Source: Defluviimonas aquaemixtae
GTDB lineage: Bacteria > Pseudomonadota > Alphaproteobacteria > Rhodobacterales > Rhodobacteraceae
Length of the DNA: 64,000 nucleotides
NCBI RefSeq assembly: GCF_900302475.1
Contig: NZ_OMOQ01000003.1
Span: 310,001-374,000, forward strand
Reading direction: 5' to 3'
Shown here: in pieces, positions 19,514 to 29,900 of the stretch
How positions within the stretch are numbered: position 1 is the stretch's first letter
How the letters are laid out: each line of letters begins with the position of its first letter
Position numbers and translations under genes: made by a program
The notes under the pieces: model-generated
What the model saw: only the letters and a program-made list of their open reading frames with translations
The model's database searches: none
Told to the model about the DNA's origin: nothing

Positions 19514-21457
19514 TCAGCGCCCTTTCAGCTCCTCGCTGAAGCGAAGTGGTCCGGTTTCGCGGCCCAGGCGGGCGCGGTAGACGGGCAGGCTTTCCGTTAC
19601 GCGCATGATGTAGTTCTGCGTTTCGCGGAACGGGATGTGCTCGATCCAGTCAATTACGTCGGTCCCGTCGGTGCGCGGGTCGCCAAATTCTGACATCCAG
19701 GCCCGCGGCCTCCCCGGACCGGCATTGTAGCCGGCCGCCACGAGAACCGGGACCGGCCCGAACGTCTCGATAAGTTCGTCAAGATATGCAGCGCCCAGTC
19801 GGGCGTTGTATTGCCAGTCCGTGGTCAGCTTGCCGCCGTCGTAGCTGACGCCGATCCGGGCGGCCATCATCTTCGCGGTGCCCGGCATGACCTGCATGAG
19901 GCCGCGCGCGCCAGCATGAGAAATGGCTGAGGGGTTGAACTCGCTTTCGCGCCGGGCAATGGCCAGCGCCAGCTCACGCTTGACCGGCAGGTCGAGCGCC
20001 TCCATCCCGTTCATCGGGAAATAGGCCGACGGCCAGATCACGCCCTTCTCGGCTGACGCCTTGGCCAGCAGAAGCGCGGTGTTGGCGTCACCCCATTCAA
20101 GCGTCATACCCGCGAGCGCGCCGATCTCCTCGCCCGAGAGGCTTTCTGACAGGTGCAGAAGGAAGCGCGCCGCGAGCCTCCGGTCGCCTGCCGCCTCTAG
20201 GAGTTGCGCCGCGCGGAAGACCTCGGAGTCCGCGAAGCGCGCAGTCCGCCAGTCGGGGAAGCGCTCGCCCCCCTTCAGAGCCGGCGAGAGTGGCAGGCCG
20301 ACCTTCTCTGCCGCGAGAAGCCCGTAAAAGGCGGTCTGGTAGCGCGCGCCTTCTGCATAGGCAGCCCGTGCCTCGTCCGACCGGTCAAGTGCATCGAGGG
20401 CGCGGCCTTTCCAATAGCCGGCACGCGCCAGGCTGATCGGCCCACCGACGGCGTTCTCGAAACGGGTGAAATGCTTCAGCGCCGTTTCTGCGTCGTTGAG
20501 TTTCCTCAGCGCGATGTAACCCGAAAGCCATTCGAGATCGGCATAGTCGCTGCCTGCGCTCAGGTAGTGGTCCGCCGCCATCCGGTAGGCCTTTCGCGCA
20601 TCGCCCACCCGCATCTCTCGGCGGGCGAGGCGGCGGCGCCAGTCGGCCCACTGGTCGGGATCGCCCAGCGCTTCGGCGCTGACCGAGCGTTCGAGCATCA
20701 GTTCGCTCGCGCTGTCGTAGAAGTTCTTGCGGATGCGCCAGCGGAATCGGTCGTAGGCAAGCCCGCCCGACGACAGCGCCTTTTCGGGTAGCGCCTTGAT
20801 CAGAACGTCGACACCCGGCTCGCTGGTCTGAAGCGCCACGCGCGCCTCGGCCAATGCGCGGGTGTAAGGGCTGTTCAACGGCAGCATCCTCCGCACATCG
20901 GCGACGTTGCCGGCCCTGAGCATCGCAGCCGTGCGTCCGTCGTGATGGCCCTTCAGCAATTCGCTGTGGCGGGCGATGAAGAGCGCGTGTTGCGCCTTGC
21001 TCATCGAAAGAGTGCGCCAAGCGCGCGTGGCCTCCTCGGCCGCAGCATCCGCTTGGCCCGCAGCCTGCAGCGCGGCGATCAGTGCGAGGCTTCCAGTGCC
21101 GCTCCGGGGCTTTCGATCTACGAAATAGGCAATGACGGCACCCGGATCGGCGTCCGGGGCGATCACCGCATTGCCACGTTCGGCCAGATACGGCAGGCCT
21201 GGCCAATCAGGATGGCGGGCGAGAAAATCGCGGTACTCGGAGAAGCTGCCCTTGCCGTCGCGGAGCCGCCGCCAGTCGATGATTGCTGAGGCAAGCGGGC
21301 CCGATGTCTGGGCCCGCGCTACAGCGGCGGGCCAATCCCTGGCATCGGCAAACGTGATTGCGGCGCGGAGCGCGTCCGAATCGTCGGCGCGCACCGGGGT
21401 CGGGGGCAGGATCGTGGCCAGCGCGATAGGCGCGGCGAGGGCAAAGGCGCGGATCAT
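19514..21457 (-). CDS. slt: Soluble lytic murein transglycosylase
   Basis: 647 residues from ATG 21457 (MIRAFALAAPIALAT), a signal-peptide start; a much longer open frame upstream is only the antisense of dapA. The N-terminal part is the alpha-helical superhelical U-domain with repeated helix pairs. The C-terminal SLT catalytic domain contains E504 in ARRESEFNPSAISHAGARG and the GLMQVMPGTA motif. It cleaves glycan strands to 1,6-anhydro-muropeptides in the periplasm. It diverges from dapA. Confidence 0.96.
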   Translation of the reverse strand: MIRAFALAAPIALATILPPTPVRADDSDALRAAITFADARDWPAAVARAQTSGPLASAIIDWRRLRDGKGSFSEYRDFLARHPDWPGLPYLAERGNAVIAPDADPGAVIAYFVDRKPRSGTGSLALIAALQAAGQADAAAEEATRAWRTLSMSKAQHALFIARHSELLKGHHDGRTAAMLRAGNVADVRRMLPLNSPYTRALAEARVALQTSEPGVDVLIKALPEKALSSGGLAYDRFRWRIRKNFYDSASELMLERSVSAEALGDPDQWADWRRRLARREMRVGDARKAYRMAADHYLSAGSDYADLEWLSGYIALRKLNDAETALKHFTRFENAVGGPISLARAGYWKGRALDALDRSDEARAAYAEGARYQTAFYGLLAAEKVGLPLSPALKGGERFPDWRTARFADSEVFRAAQLLEAAGDRRLAARFLLHLSESLSGEEIGALAGMTLEWGDANTALLLAKASAEKGVIWPSAYFPMNGMEALDLPVKRELALAIARRESEFNPSAISHAGARGLMQVMPGTAKMMAARIGVSYDGGKLTTDWQYNARLGAAYLDELIETFGPVPVLVAAGYNAGPGRPRAWMSEFGDPRTDGTDVIDWIEHIPFRETQNYIMRVTESLPVYRARLGRETGPLRFSEELKGR

Positions 21458-21604
21458 TGGTCCAAGTCTGCTTCGATGGTTTGCGCGCAGGATAGCGTCG
21501 CGCCCGGCGCCCGCAACAGGGAAACTTGGCAATGACGGCACTTGCCTATACGTTCCGCGCGATTCCAACGGGCGTTTCCGCCCCAGCCACCTAAGGAGCG
21601 TGTC

Positions 21605-22480
21605 ATGTTCAAAGGGTCCTTCCCAGCCCTCGTCACACCGTTCAAAAACGGCGAGCTGGATCTGGACACGCTCAAGAAGCTCGTCGAGTGGCATATCGCC
21701 GAGGGTTCGCACGGTCTCGTTCCCGTCGGCACCACCGGCGAAAGCCCGACGCTCTCGCACGAAGAGCATGTCCGGGTGATCGAGGAGGTGGTCAAGGCCG
21801 CCGCCGGCCGTGTGCCGGTGATCGCGGGCGCGGGCTCGAACAGCACGGAAGAGGGCATCTACCTCATCCGCCAGGCCGAGGCCGTCGGCGCGGACGCCGC
21901 CCTGGTCGTGACGCCCTATTACAACAAGCCGACTCAGCGCGGGCTCTACGCGCATTTCAAGGCGATGCACGACGCCAGCAACCTGCCAATCATCATCTAC
22001 AACATTCCCGGCCGTTCGGTCGTGGACATGTCGCCGGAGACAATGGGAGAACTTGCGAAGCTTCCCCGCATCGTCGGCGTCAAGGACGCGACCGGCAAGA
22101 TCGAGCGGGTGAGCCAGCAGCGCGCCGCTTGCGGCCGCGACTTCATCCAGCTTTCGGGTGAGGACGCGAGCGCGCTCGGCTTCAACGCTCATGGCGGCGT
22201 GGGCTGCATCAGCGTCACCGCGAACGTGGCGCCCCGGCTGTGCGCCGAGTTTCAGGAGGCGACACTGGCCGGCGACTACGCCAAGGCGCTCGACTACCAG
22301 GACCGGCTGATGCCCTTGCACGAGGCAATCTTCATCGAGCCGGGCCTTGCGGGTGCGAAATACGGGCTCGCGAAGCTCGGCATGTGCTCTGACGAGGTGC
22401 GGATGCCGTTGACCACTCTCCTGCCTGAGACGAAGGCCCGCATCGATGCCGCGATGCGTCACGCTGGGCTTGTGAACTAG
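21605..22480 (+). CDS. dapA: 4-hydroxy-tetrahydrodipicolinate synthase
   Basis: 291 residues with AAGGAG seven bases before the ATG. The class I aldolase TIM barrel shows GTTGE (about 43-47), YYNKPTQ (about 132-138, catalytic Tyr and Arg region) and the Schiff-base Lys in GVKDATG (about 159-165). It condenses pyruvate with aspartate semialdehyde on the path to meso-diaminopimelate and lysine, so it feeds the wall enzymes encoded nearby. Its stop overlaps that of the converging transporter gene. Confidence 0.97.
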   Translation: MFKGSFPALVTPFKNGELDLDTLKKLVEWHIAEGSHGLVPVGTTGESPTLSHEEHVRVIEEVVKAAAGRVPVIAGAGSNSTEEGIYLIRQAEAVGADAALVVTPYYNKPTQRGLYAHFKAMHDASNLPIIIYNIPGRSVVDMSPETMGELAKLPRIVGVKDATGKIERVSQQRAACGRDFIQLSGEDASALGFNAHGGVGCISVTANVAPRLCAEFQEATLAGDYAKALDYQDRLMPLHEAIFIEPGLAGAKYGLAKLGMCSDEVRMPLTTLLPETKARIDAAMRHAGLVN

Positions 22481-23382
22481 GATGGTCCGGAACGCGGCGT
22501 GGCGGCGCGGGGCAGGCTGTCTTTCTGACGCGAACGCCAGAGAGTGAAGAGCCCCGACGCCACTACGATCGCCGCGCCGATCACGACGTTGGTCTGCAGC
22601 GTTTCGCCGAACACCGTCAATCCCAGGGCCGACGCGAAGACGAGTTGGAGATAGGCGAAGGGTTGGATGGCACTCGCCTCAGCAACTTCAAGCGCGCGGA
22701 TCATCAGCCAGTGGCCGGTCACCGCCGTGCAGCACAGCACCATCATCCAGACCCAGTCCGTGGCACGCATCGGTTCCCAATAGAAAAGGCCGACGGCGGT
22801 CATCACCACCGCGCCGGTAACGCCCGTCCAGAAGAAGCTGACGGCAGATCGGTCGCCGCGCGCAACGTAGCGCGTCAGCAGACCGTAAAGCGCGAACATC
22901 GAGGCCGCGATGAGGGGAATGAGTGCTGCGGGCGAGAAGACGGTGTAGCCGGGTCGCAAGATCACCAGCACGCCGACGAACCCGATCCCGATCGCTGTCC
23001 AGCGCCGCCAGCCAACCTTTTCGCCAAGGACCGGCCCGGACAGCGCGGCCACGAGAAGCGGGTAGCACGCGAACACGGCATGGCTTTCGACTAGGCCGAG
23101 GATCGTGAAGGCCGTGACCATGACACAGATCTCGGCGGCAAGCAGGACGCCGCGAAAGATCTGGACCATCGGGAAATGTGTCCGCGCGGCATTCGTGATT
23201 CCGCCCGCCCTGCGCGACGCCACCGCGATCACGAAGGCGGCGAAGAACCAGTAGCGGATCATCACGACCATGTAGACGTTGTATTCCCCCGCAAGATGCC
23301 GCGAGATGCCGTCCTGCATCGCGAAAACGAAGCTCGTGGCGATCATCAGGATAGCGCCAAGGCGGAAGTTGTGGTCGGTCAT
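22477..23382 (-). CDS. DMT-superfamily (EamA) transporter
   Basis: 301 residues from ATG 23382, which overlaps the mnmD stop (ATGA). Ten hydrophobic segments in two EamA halves are visible; the second half contains the family-like [20 protein letters not shown]. It probably exports a metabolite such as an amino acid or related compound; the substrate cannot be inferred. The C-terminal tail is short and basic. Co-transcription with mnmD is likely from the overlap. Confidence 0.88.
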   Translation of the reverse strand: MTDHNFRLGAILMIATSFVFAMQDGISRHLAGEYNVYMVVMIRYWFFAAFVIAVASRRAGGITNAARTHFPMVQIFRGVLLAAEICVMVTAFTILGLVESHAVFACYPLLVAALSGPVLGEKVGWRRWTAIGIGFVGVLVILRPGYTVFSPAALIPLIAASMFALYGLLTRYVARGDRSAVSFFWTGVTGAVVMTAVGLFYWEPMRATDWVWMMVLCCTAVTGHWLMIRALEVAEASAIQPFAYLQLVFASALGLTVFGETLQTNVVIGAAIVVASGLFTLWRSRQKDSLPRAATPRSGPS

Positions 23383-24065
23383 GTCGCCTCGCCGAGGATG
23401 CCGCGGGTCATGTGGCGCTTGTGGCCGTAGCCCTTCGCCCGCTCTATCTGAAAGCCTGCCGCCTGCAAGCCCCGCCGGACAAATCCCGCCGCCGTGTAGG
23501 TCGCCAATGTTCCGCCTGGCGTGGTATGGCGGGCAACCTCGGCCATGACGACCTCGGACCAGAGTTCGGGGTTCTTCGCGGGCGAAAAGCCGTCGAGGAA
23601 CCAGGCATCGGCACGTCCCTGCCAGTCCGGCAGCGCGTCGCGGGCGTCGCCTTCGATGATCTCGACATCCACGGGGCCGAGCACAAAGCGTCGCGCGCCC
23701 GTCGTCCATACCGCGAGAAGGGGCGCGGCCTCTGGGTGAATCTCCGGAAACGCCGCGAGCGCACGCGCCATGTCGTCGGCGGGCATCGGGAAGGCTTCGA
23801 AGCTTGTGTAGCTGAGCCGGCCCGCCGCGCCGTGGGTCTGCCACGCGATGAGCGTTGCGATGAGGTTCAGGCCGGTGCCGAAACCAAGCTCGGCAATACG
23901 AAACCCGTCGCGGAACCGCGCAGGCAGCGCATTCCCCTCCAGAAAGACGTGCCGCGTCTCGGCCAGCCCGTCAGTGAGCGAAAAATACGTGTCTTCGAAT
24001 AGAGTCGAGACGGGCACAGCGCCGTCCCGCCACGTCACCCGTTCGATCTGGTCCTTCGTGTGCAT
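23379..24065 (-). CDS. mnmD: tRNA 5-methylaminomethyl-2-thiouridine(34) methyltransferase MnmD
   Basis: 228 residues. The methyltransferase SAM-binding motif ELGFGTGLNLIAT is near residues 59-71, and WFLDGFSPAKNPELWS near 152-167 is a hallmark of the MnmC methyltransferase domain. It performs the last step of mnm5s2U formation at the wobble base, nm5U to mnm5U. In enterobacteria this domain is fused to the FAD domain as MnmC; here it stands alone, divergent from the FAD-dependent partner 45 bases away. Confidence 0.92.
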   Translation of the reverse strand: MHTKDQIERVTWRDGAVPVSTLFEDTYFSLTDGLAETRHVFLEGNALPARFRDGFRIAELGFGTGLNLIATLIAWQTHGAAGRLSYTSFEAFPMPADDMARALAAFPEIHPEAAPLLAVWTTGARRFVLGPVDVEIIEGDARDALPDWQGRADAWFLDGFSPAKNPELWSEVVMAEVARHTTPGGTLATYTAAGFVRRGLQAAGFQIERAKGYGHKRHMTRGILGEAT

Positions 24066-24110
24066 GTGTCCTAACCCTATAGGTCGCGAGATAGGCGAAG
24101 GTCGAGGCTA

Positions 24111-25154
24111 ATGGCAATCGCGGATGTGACAGTGATGGGGGGCGGCATCTTCGGCCTCTCGATCGCTTGGGAGCTAACCCGTCGCGGCGCATCGGTGCGC
24201 CTAGTTGAGAGTGATCGAATCGGCGCGGGTTCCTCGGGTGGCATCGTCGGAGCGCTTGCACCGCACGTGCCTGAGAGCTGGAATCCGAAAAAGGCGTTCC
24301 AACTAGAGAGCCTGCTTTTGGCGGAAGGGTTCTGGGGCGAAATCGCTGCGGCATCCGGCATTGATCCGGGTTACGCCCGACTGGGGCGCTGGCAGCCGCT
24401 TGCGGATGCCGAGGCGTTGCAGCGGGCGCGCGCCCGGGCGGGGGAGGCAGCTCAGCTCTGGCAAGGTCTGGCAGAGTGGCGCGTAGTCCGCGCGACTGAT
24501 GACGGCTGGGCACTCAATAGCTTCACGGGCTGGATCGTCGAAGACAACCTCACAGCGCGCCTTCATCCGCGCCGCGCGGGCGAGGCCCTTGCCGCTGCGA
24601 TGCGTAAAAAAGGGGGCAAGGTGGAAATCGGGCAATCTAATTCCGGTTTGGGGCCTGTCATCTGGGCGACGGGTGTTCAGGGACTCGCCGATCTATCGGC
24701 CGATCTGGGGCGACCCGTCGGGAGCGGTGTGAAGGGACAGGCCGCGCTTCTTGCCTGCAACGCGCGAAATCGGCCCCAGATCTTCGCCGAAGGGCTTCAC
24801 ATCGTTCCGCACGGCGATGGGACAGTCGCGGTCGGCTCGACCTCAGAGCGTGACTTCGCCGCGGGAACCTCTGTGGACGATCAGCTAGAGGAGTTGATCA
24901 AGAAGGCCCGCGCCATCTGCCCTGTGCTCCGTGATGCACCGGTCGTCGAGCGCTGGGCTGGCGTCCGGCCGCGTGCGAAAAGTCGCGCGCCGATGCTCGG
25001 GGCGTGGCCCGACCGGGCGGGACATTACGTTGCCAACGGCGGCTTCAAGATCGGCTTTGGAATGGCGCCGAAAGTCGCGGAGGTCATGGCCGATCTGGTG
25101 CTGGAAGGCCGCGACAATATCCCCAAAGGATTCCGGGTGGAGGACAGCCTCTAG
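24111..25154 (+). CDS. FAD-dependent oxidoreductase, probable MnmC2 (cmnm5U34 to nm5U34)
   Basis: 347 residues of the DAO fold: the N-terminal dinucleotide motif VMGGGIFGLSIAWELTRRGA (about 8-27), FAD-contacting GSSGGIVGALAPH (about 42-54), and C-terminal WAGVRPRAKSRAPMLG plus GGFKIGFG near 300. These features and its place opposite mnmD suggest the oxidoreductase half of MnmC, which removes the carboxymethyl group from cmnm5s2U34 in tRNA. It could instead be a general amino-acid oxidase-like enzyme. It converges on the FMN-reductase gene with a 4-base overlap. Confidence 0.75.
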   Translation: MAIADVTVMGGGIFGLSIAWELTRRGASVRLVESDRIGAGSSGGIVGALAPHVPESWNPKKAFQLESLLLAEGFWGEIAAASGIDPGYARLGRWQPLADAEALQRARARAGEAAQLWQGLAEWRVVRATDDGWALNSFTGWIVEDNLTARLHPRRAGEALAAAMRKKGGKVEIGQSNSGLGPVIWATGVQGLADLSADLGRPVGSGVKGQAALLACNARNRPQIFAEGLHIVPHGDGTVAVGSTSERDFAAGTSVDDQLEELIKKARAICPVLRDAPVVERWAGVRPRAKSRAPMLGAWPDRAGHYVANGGFKIGFGMAPKVAEVMADLVLEGRDNIPKGFRVEDSL

Positions 25155-25708
25155 ACCGGCTCGGCCAAGCGCTCGACCTCCACCCTCAACGCCTCCATCA
25201 GCGACTTCAGCTTCGAGATCGACCGCTCGTCCGTCAGGTGTCCGTTCTCGTCGAACGCCTTTCGCGAATTGGCGATCATCACCTCCGGCCCGGTCAGAAT
25301 CCGCGGCCGGAACCCCGTCAGCGCCAGCCGCAGCGAAAACTGCGACCGCGCGCCGCCTGCCCGGCCAGCCGCGGCGGAGATGATCGCGACAGGCTTGCCC
25401 TCGAACGGCCTGCCCTCGGTCCGGCTTACCCAGTCGAGCGCGTTCTTCAGAACCCCCGAAAGCATGCTGTTGTATTCGGGTGTCGAGATCACGATTGCAT
25501 CGGACGCGGCGACGCCGGCGGCAAGCTTTGCGACTGGCGCGGGAATCCCCTCGGCATCTTCCATATCCCCGTCGTAGAGCGGCAGGCGCAGGTTCGCTTC
25601 ACGGAACTCGGCCGGTCCGAAGAGCCGCGCGGCTTCGCGGATCAGCTTGCGGTTCGTCGATCCGGCGCGGAGTGCGCCGGCGATGCCGAACAATACGGGT
25701 CGGGACAT
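25151..25708 (-). CDS. NADPH-dependent FMN reductase family protein
   Basis: 185 residues from ATG 25708 (MSRPVLFGIAGALRAGSTNRKL). The flavodoxin-like FMN phosphate loop GALRAGSTNRKL near residues 10-21 and the PEYNSMLSGVLKNALDW motif near 75-91 are typical of ArsH/ChrR-like FMN reductases. These are cytosolic flavoproteins reducing quinones, azo compounds or metals. The physiological substrate is unknown. Confidence 0.88.
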   Translation of the reverse strand: MSRPVLFGIAGALRAGSTNRKLIREAARLFGPAEFREANLRLPLYDGDMEDAEGIPAPVAKLAAGVAASDAIVISTPEYNSMLSGVLKNALDWVSRTEGRPFEGKPVAIISAAAGRAGGARSQFSLRLALTGFRPRILTGPEVMIANSRKAFDENGHLTDERSISKLKSLMEALRVEVERLAEPV

Positions 25709-25812
25709 GGAACCTCCGATTTTGGGGCGATGCCTGCGGTTGCGTGCAATGTAAGACCTAGTAAGCTCTTCCGGGCGGCGCAACCTTCACCGGCGCGCAG
25801 AAGGTTTGTGCC

Positions 25813-26661
25813 TCAACGCAGGATTTTCGTGAATGTTAAGGATGTTGGCCGGTCAAAACCCGGATGCGCGCGTTCGCCGGTCCTTTTGAACCCCATCGCT
25901 GCGAAGGCGGCGTGGTTTGCGACAAGCTCCACCCGGCCCTGCAACTCCAGCCGGTCGACACCGAGTTCGGCCGCGCGCTGTTCGGCAAGCCTGATCAATT
26001 GCCGACAGAGCCCCTGACCGCGATACCCCTCCGCCACCGCGAGCTTGCCGATATACAGCCGCTTAGCCTCGGGCACTAGAAAGATACAGGCGACCGGATC
26101 TCCCGCCTCGGCGAGCGTCCAGACTTCCCCTTCGCGGAGCTGCCGCGCCATAGCCTCCGCCGTCAGTTGGTGCACGGATGAGGGCGGATCGATGACGCCG
26201 TCCATATAGGCGAAAGCCTCACGCACCAAAGCCAGAACTGGCGCCGGGTCGTCCGTCTCGCTCATCCGCCGAGGCGTGCGCCGGACCGGCAATCCGTCGG
26301 CGATCTGCAGCCAGGGAAGGCGTTCGTTCCAGTGAACGTGCTGCGTCGGCTGGTAGGCGGCAGGATCGTCGAGCGTTGCCGCGTAGAGGTCGATTTCTGC
26401 GCTGCGCTCAGGGCTCTGATATGCCATGGGTGTTCCACATACGGCACAAAAGTAGCGCTGGGTTCCGGGCGAGGATTCGTATTTGGCGGGCAGAGCGCCG
26501 GTCCAGCGGAAGGACGTGAGGCTGACACCGAGAAAGCTCGTGAAGGGCGAGGCGGTCGCGCGACGGCAGCTTTCACAATGGCAGTGGGACTGCCAGTTGG
26601 GCGCACCCTGAAAAGCGTAGCGCACCGCACCGCAGAGGCACCGCCCCGATCCGCCGTCCAA
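25813..26661 (-). CDS. GFA (CENP-V/GFA) domain fused to a GNAT acetyltransferase
   Basis: About 282 residues from a TTG at 26661 that has GGGAGA upstream; an ATG at 26748 gives a 311-residue alternative without a visible ribosome-binding site. The N-terminal GFA-type zinc domain carries CLCGAVRY, HCHCESCRR and the later CAVCGTP cysteines. About residue 140 onward is a GNAT fold: YMDGVIDPPSS, then IGKLAVAEGYRGQGLCRQL (acetyl-CoA loop) and NHAAFAAMGF. Both halves are complete and joined by a short Arg-rich linker. GFA domains can act on S-hydroxymethylglutathione, but most members are uncharacterised. It diverges from smc. Confidence 0.85.
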   Translation of the reverse strand: MDGGSGRCLCGAVRYAFQGAPNWQSHCHCESCRRATASPFTSFLGVSLTSFRWTGALPAKYESSPGTQRYFCAVCGTPMAYQSPERSAEIDLYAATLDDPAAYQPTQHVHWNERLPWLQIADGLPVRRTPRRMSETDDPAPVLALVREAFAYMDGVIDPPSSVHQLTAEAMARQLREGEVWTLAEAGDPVACIFLVPEAKRLYIGKLAVAEGYRGQGLCRQLIRLAEQRAAELGVDRLELQGRVELVANHAAFAAMGFKRTGERAHPGFDRPTSLTFTKILR

Positions 26662-26903
26662 AGCCTGTCTCCCGCATGCCGGAATACCCGCAGTCTGGCG
26701 TGTGCGCCGTGACGCGGTCAAGTTCAACTCCGCAGCGGCGGATGTCATTCAAGAACGTTGGTAGTGCGGAGATTCCGGATATTTTGTCCGATATCTTGTG
26801 GAAAACTCCGCTATGGGCGCGATATGCGGGGTGGAAGCATTGACTCAAGGCTCCTTCCGCCCAAGGATTGCAAACCCGGAGGAATCATTGGAAGGCCCCC
26901 GAC

Positions 26904-29900
26904 GTGCGTTTCACGCGGCTCAGACTGAACGGCTTCAAAAGCTTCGTGGACCCGACGGATCTATTGATCCACGACGGGCTGACGGGAGTCGTGGGTCCGA
27001 ACGGGTGCGGCAAGTCGAACCTTCTTGAGGCCCTGCGCTGGGTGATGGGCGAAAATCGCCCGACCGCGATGCGCGGTGGCGGCATGGAGGACGTGATCTT
27101 CGCGGGCGCCGCCACCCGCCCCGCGCGAAACTTCGCCGAAGTGTCGATCACGATCGACAATACAGAACGCCTCGCGCCGTCGGGGTTCAATGATCAGGAT
27201 CAACTCGAAATTGTGCGCCGGATCACGCGCGACGCGGGATCGGCCTACAAGGCCAACACCAAGGATGTGCGGGCGCGCGACGTGCAGATGCTGTTCGCCG
27301 ACGCCTCGACTGGCTCGCATTCGCCCGCGCTTGTGCGGCAGGGCCAGATCGCGGAACTGATCAATGCGAAGCCGAAGAACCGTCGCCGCATCCTCGAAGA
27401 GGCGGCCGGCATTTCAGGACTCTACCAGCGCCGTCATGAGGCGGAGCTGAAGCTGAACGCGACCGAGCTGAACCTCGCGCGGGTCGAGGATGTCGTGGAG
27501 CAGCTCGCGAGCCAGCTCACTCAACTCGCCCGGCAGGCGCGGCAGGCCGCGCGCTACCGCGAGATCGGCGAGGAACTGCGGCGGGCCGAGGGGATGCTGC
27601 TCTACCGCCGCTGGCGCGAGGCAGATCAGGCGCGCGCCACCGCCGAAGCCGACCTGACCGAGCGGACCAAGCTTGCCGCCCAGGCCGAGACCGCGGCCCG
27701 GTCGGCGGCCAAGACGCGGGGCGCGCGCGAGGAAGCCCTGCCGCCCCTCCGCGAGGAAGAGGCCGTGGCGGCGGCGGTTCTCCAGCGGCTTCAGGTCAGC
27801 CGTGACACTCTCAATGATCAGGAAGCCCGCGCGCTCCAGACCATCGAGACGCTGAAGGGCCGGATCGAGCAGCTTTCCCGCGACATGGAGCGCGAAGCGG
27901 GGCTGAACCGCGACGCTGGCGAAACCATCGAGCGGCTCGATTGGGAGCAAGCCGAGATCGCGAAGGCGGCGGAAGGCCATGAATCGCGCCTCGCCGATGC
28001 TCTGGACGCCGCGCAGGAGGCCGCGCGCATCCTCTCCGACCGCGAGGCTGCGCTGTCCGAACTGACCGAGGACGTTGCGCGCCTTTCCGCCCGGCACCAG
28101 TCCGCGCACCGGTTGCTCACAGACAGCCGCGCCACGCTGGACAAGAACGAGACCGAGGCCGGGCGCGCCAATATGGCTGCGACCGAGGCGGAGGCGGCGC
28201 TGACCAAGGCGTCCGACGATCTCTCTGCCGCGCAGGCCGCACAGACCGGGGCGCAGAAGGCCGCCGAAGAGGCGGAAGCCGCGCTCGCAGCCGCCGACGA
28301 GGCGCGGACCGACGCGCAGTCAAGGGAAGCCGAGGCGCGGGCGGCGCGCTCGGAGACCGAGGGCGAGGCGGGCGCGCTCAAGGCCGAGGCGGGCGCACTT
28401 ATGAAGCTGGTGGAGCGTGAGGCGGCGTCCGGCAGCCAGATTCTTGACCGAGTCGAGGTGAAGAAAGGCTACGAGAAGGCGCTCGGCGCCGCGCTCGCCG
28501 ACGACTTGCGCGCGCCCGAGGTCGGCCCCGGGGCCGTCTCGGGCTGGGCTGTCCTGCCCGGCTATCCGCAGGGCCAGACCCTGCCCGACGGCGTTTCGGC
28601 ACTGTCGAACCATGTCACCGTGCCCGAAGTCCTCGCCCGCCGGATCGGCCAGATCGGGCTCGTGGACAGGACCGATGGCGCGCAGCTGCAGCCGCTGCTG
28701 AAACCGGGTCAGCGGCTCGTGTCGCAGGAAGGCGATCTCTGGCGCTGGGACGGCTTCCGGGCAGGCGCGGAGGACGCGCCGACTGCAGCGGCCCTACGCC
28801 TTCAGCAGCTCAACCGTCTGGTCGAGCTCAAGGACGACCTCGAACAGGTCCAAGCGCGAGCGGATGGTGCGAAACAGGCGCATGAGCATCTGACCAGACT
28901 CTTGGCCGAGTCAACGGAGGCCGACCGCGCCGCGCGCGAGGCCCGCCGCGAGGCGGACAGGCGCATGGCGGAAGCGTCGCGCGCGCTGTCCAAGGCCGAA
29001 GCGGATCGCTCGATCGCCGCCGGCAAGCTGGAAAGCGCACGTCTCGCCGTGGCGCGGCATGAGGAAGAGGCCCTGTCCGCCCGTGGCCAGCTCAAGGAGG
29101 CGGAGGCTGCGGTCAACGCGCTGCCCGATCTCGACACCGCGCGCGGCGAGGTCGAAGACGTTAAGCTGACCGTCGAGGCGGCGCGGATGACCATGCTTGC
29201 CAAGCGCTCTGCCCATGACGAGGTCCGACGCGAAGGCGAGGCGCGGACCAGGCGGCGCCAGGAGATAGCCAAGGAAGTCTCGGGCTGGCGGCATCGCCTC
29301 GAGACAGCCGAGAAGCGCAGCGCCGAGCTTGCAGAGCGCAAGGAGGCGAGCGAGGCGGAATTGGAGGAGGCGTCCGCCGCGCCCGCAGAGATCGCGGTCA
29401 AGCGGGAGGAACTCGCTGAGGCGATCGACAAGGCGGAAATGCGCCGCCGCGCCGCCGCAGACCGGCTCGCAGAGGCAGAGACGGCGCTCCGCAAGGCCAC
29501 TGACACCGAACGCGAGGCCGAACGTGCCGCCTCAGAGGCGCGCGAGGCGCGCGCCCGGGCCGAGGCCCGTGCCGATGCGGCGCGCGAAAGCGTAGCAGCC
29601 GCCGCCGAACGCATCCGCGACGAGACGGAGCGGGAGCCGGCAGCTCTGCTGCAAAGCCTTGACGCCGATCCCGAGAAGATGCCCACCGCCGAAGCGCTCG
29701 ACAACGACGTCCAGCGCCTGCGCCGGCAGCGCGACGCCTTGGGCGCGGTGAACCTGCGCGCCGAGGAGGACGCCAAGGAGGTACAGGAGGAGCACGACAA
29801 TCTTGTCGTCGAGATGGCTGACCTCGAAGAGGCGATCAAGAAGCTTCGTTCAGGCATCGCCGGGTTGAACCGCGAGGGGCGCGAACGCCTGCTGACCGCG

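Noticed and set aside
19514..22462. Slt read as a 982-residue protein
   Set aside because: The extra N-terminus is the antisense of dapA; the signal peptide start at 21457 is clearly correct.
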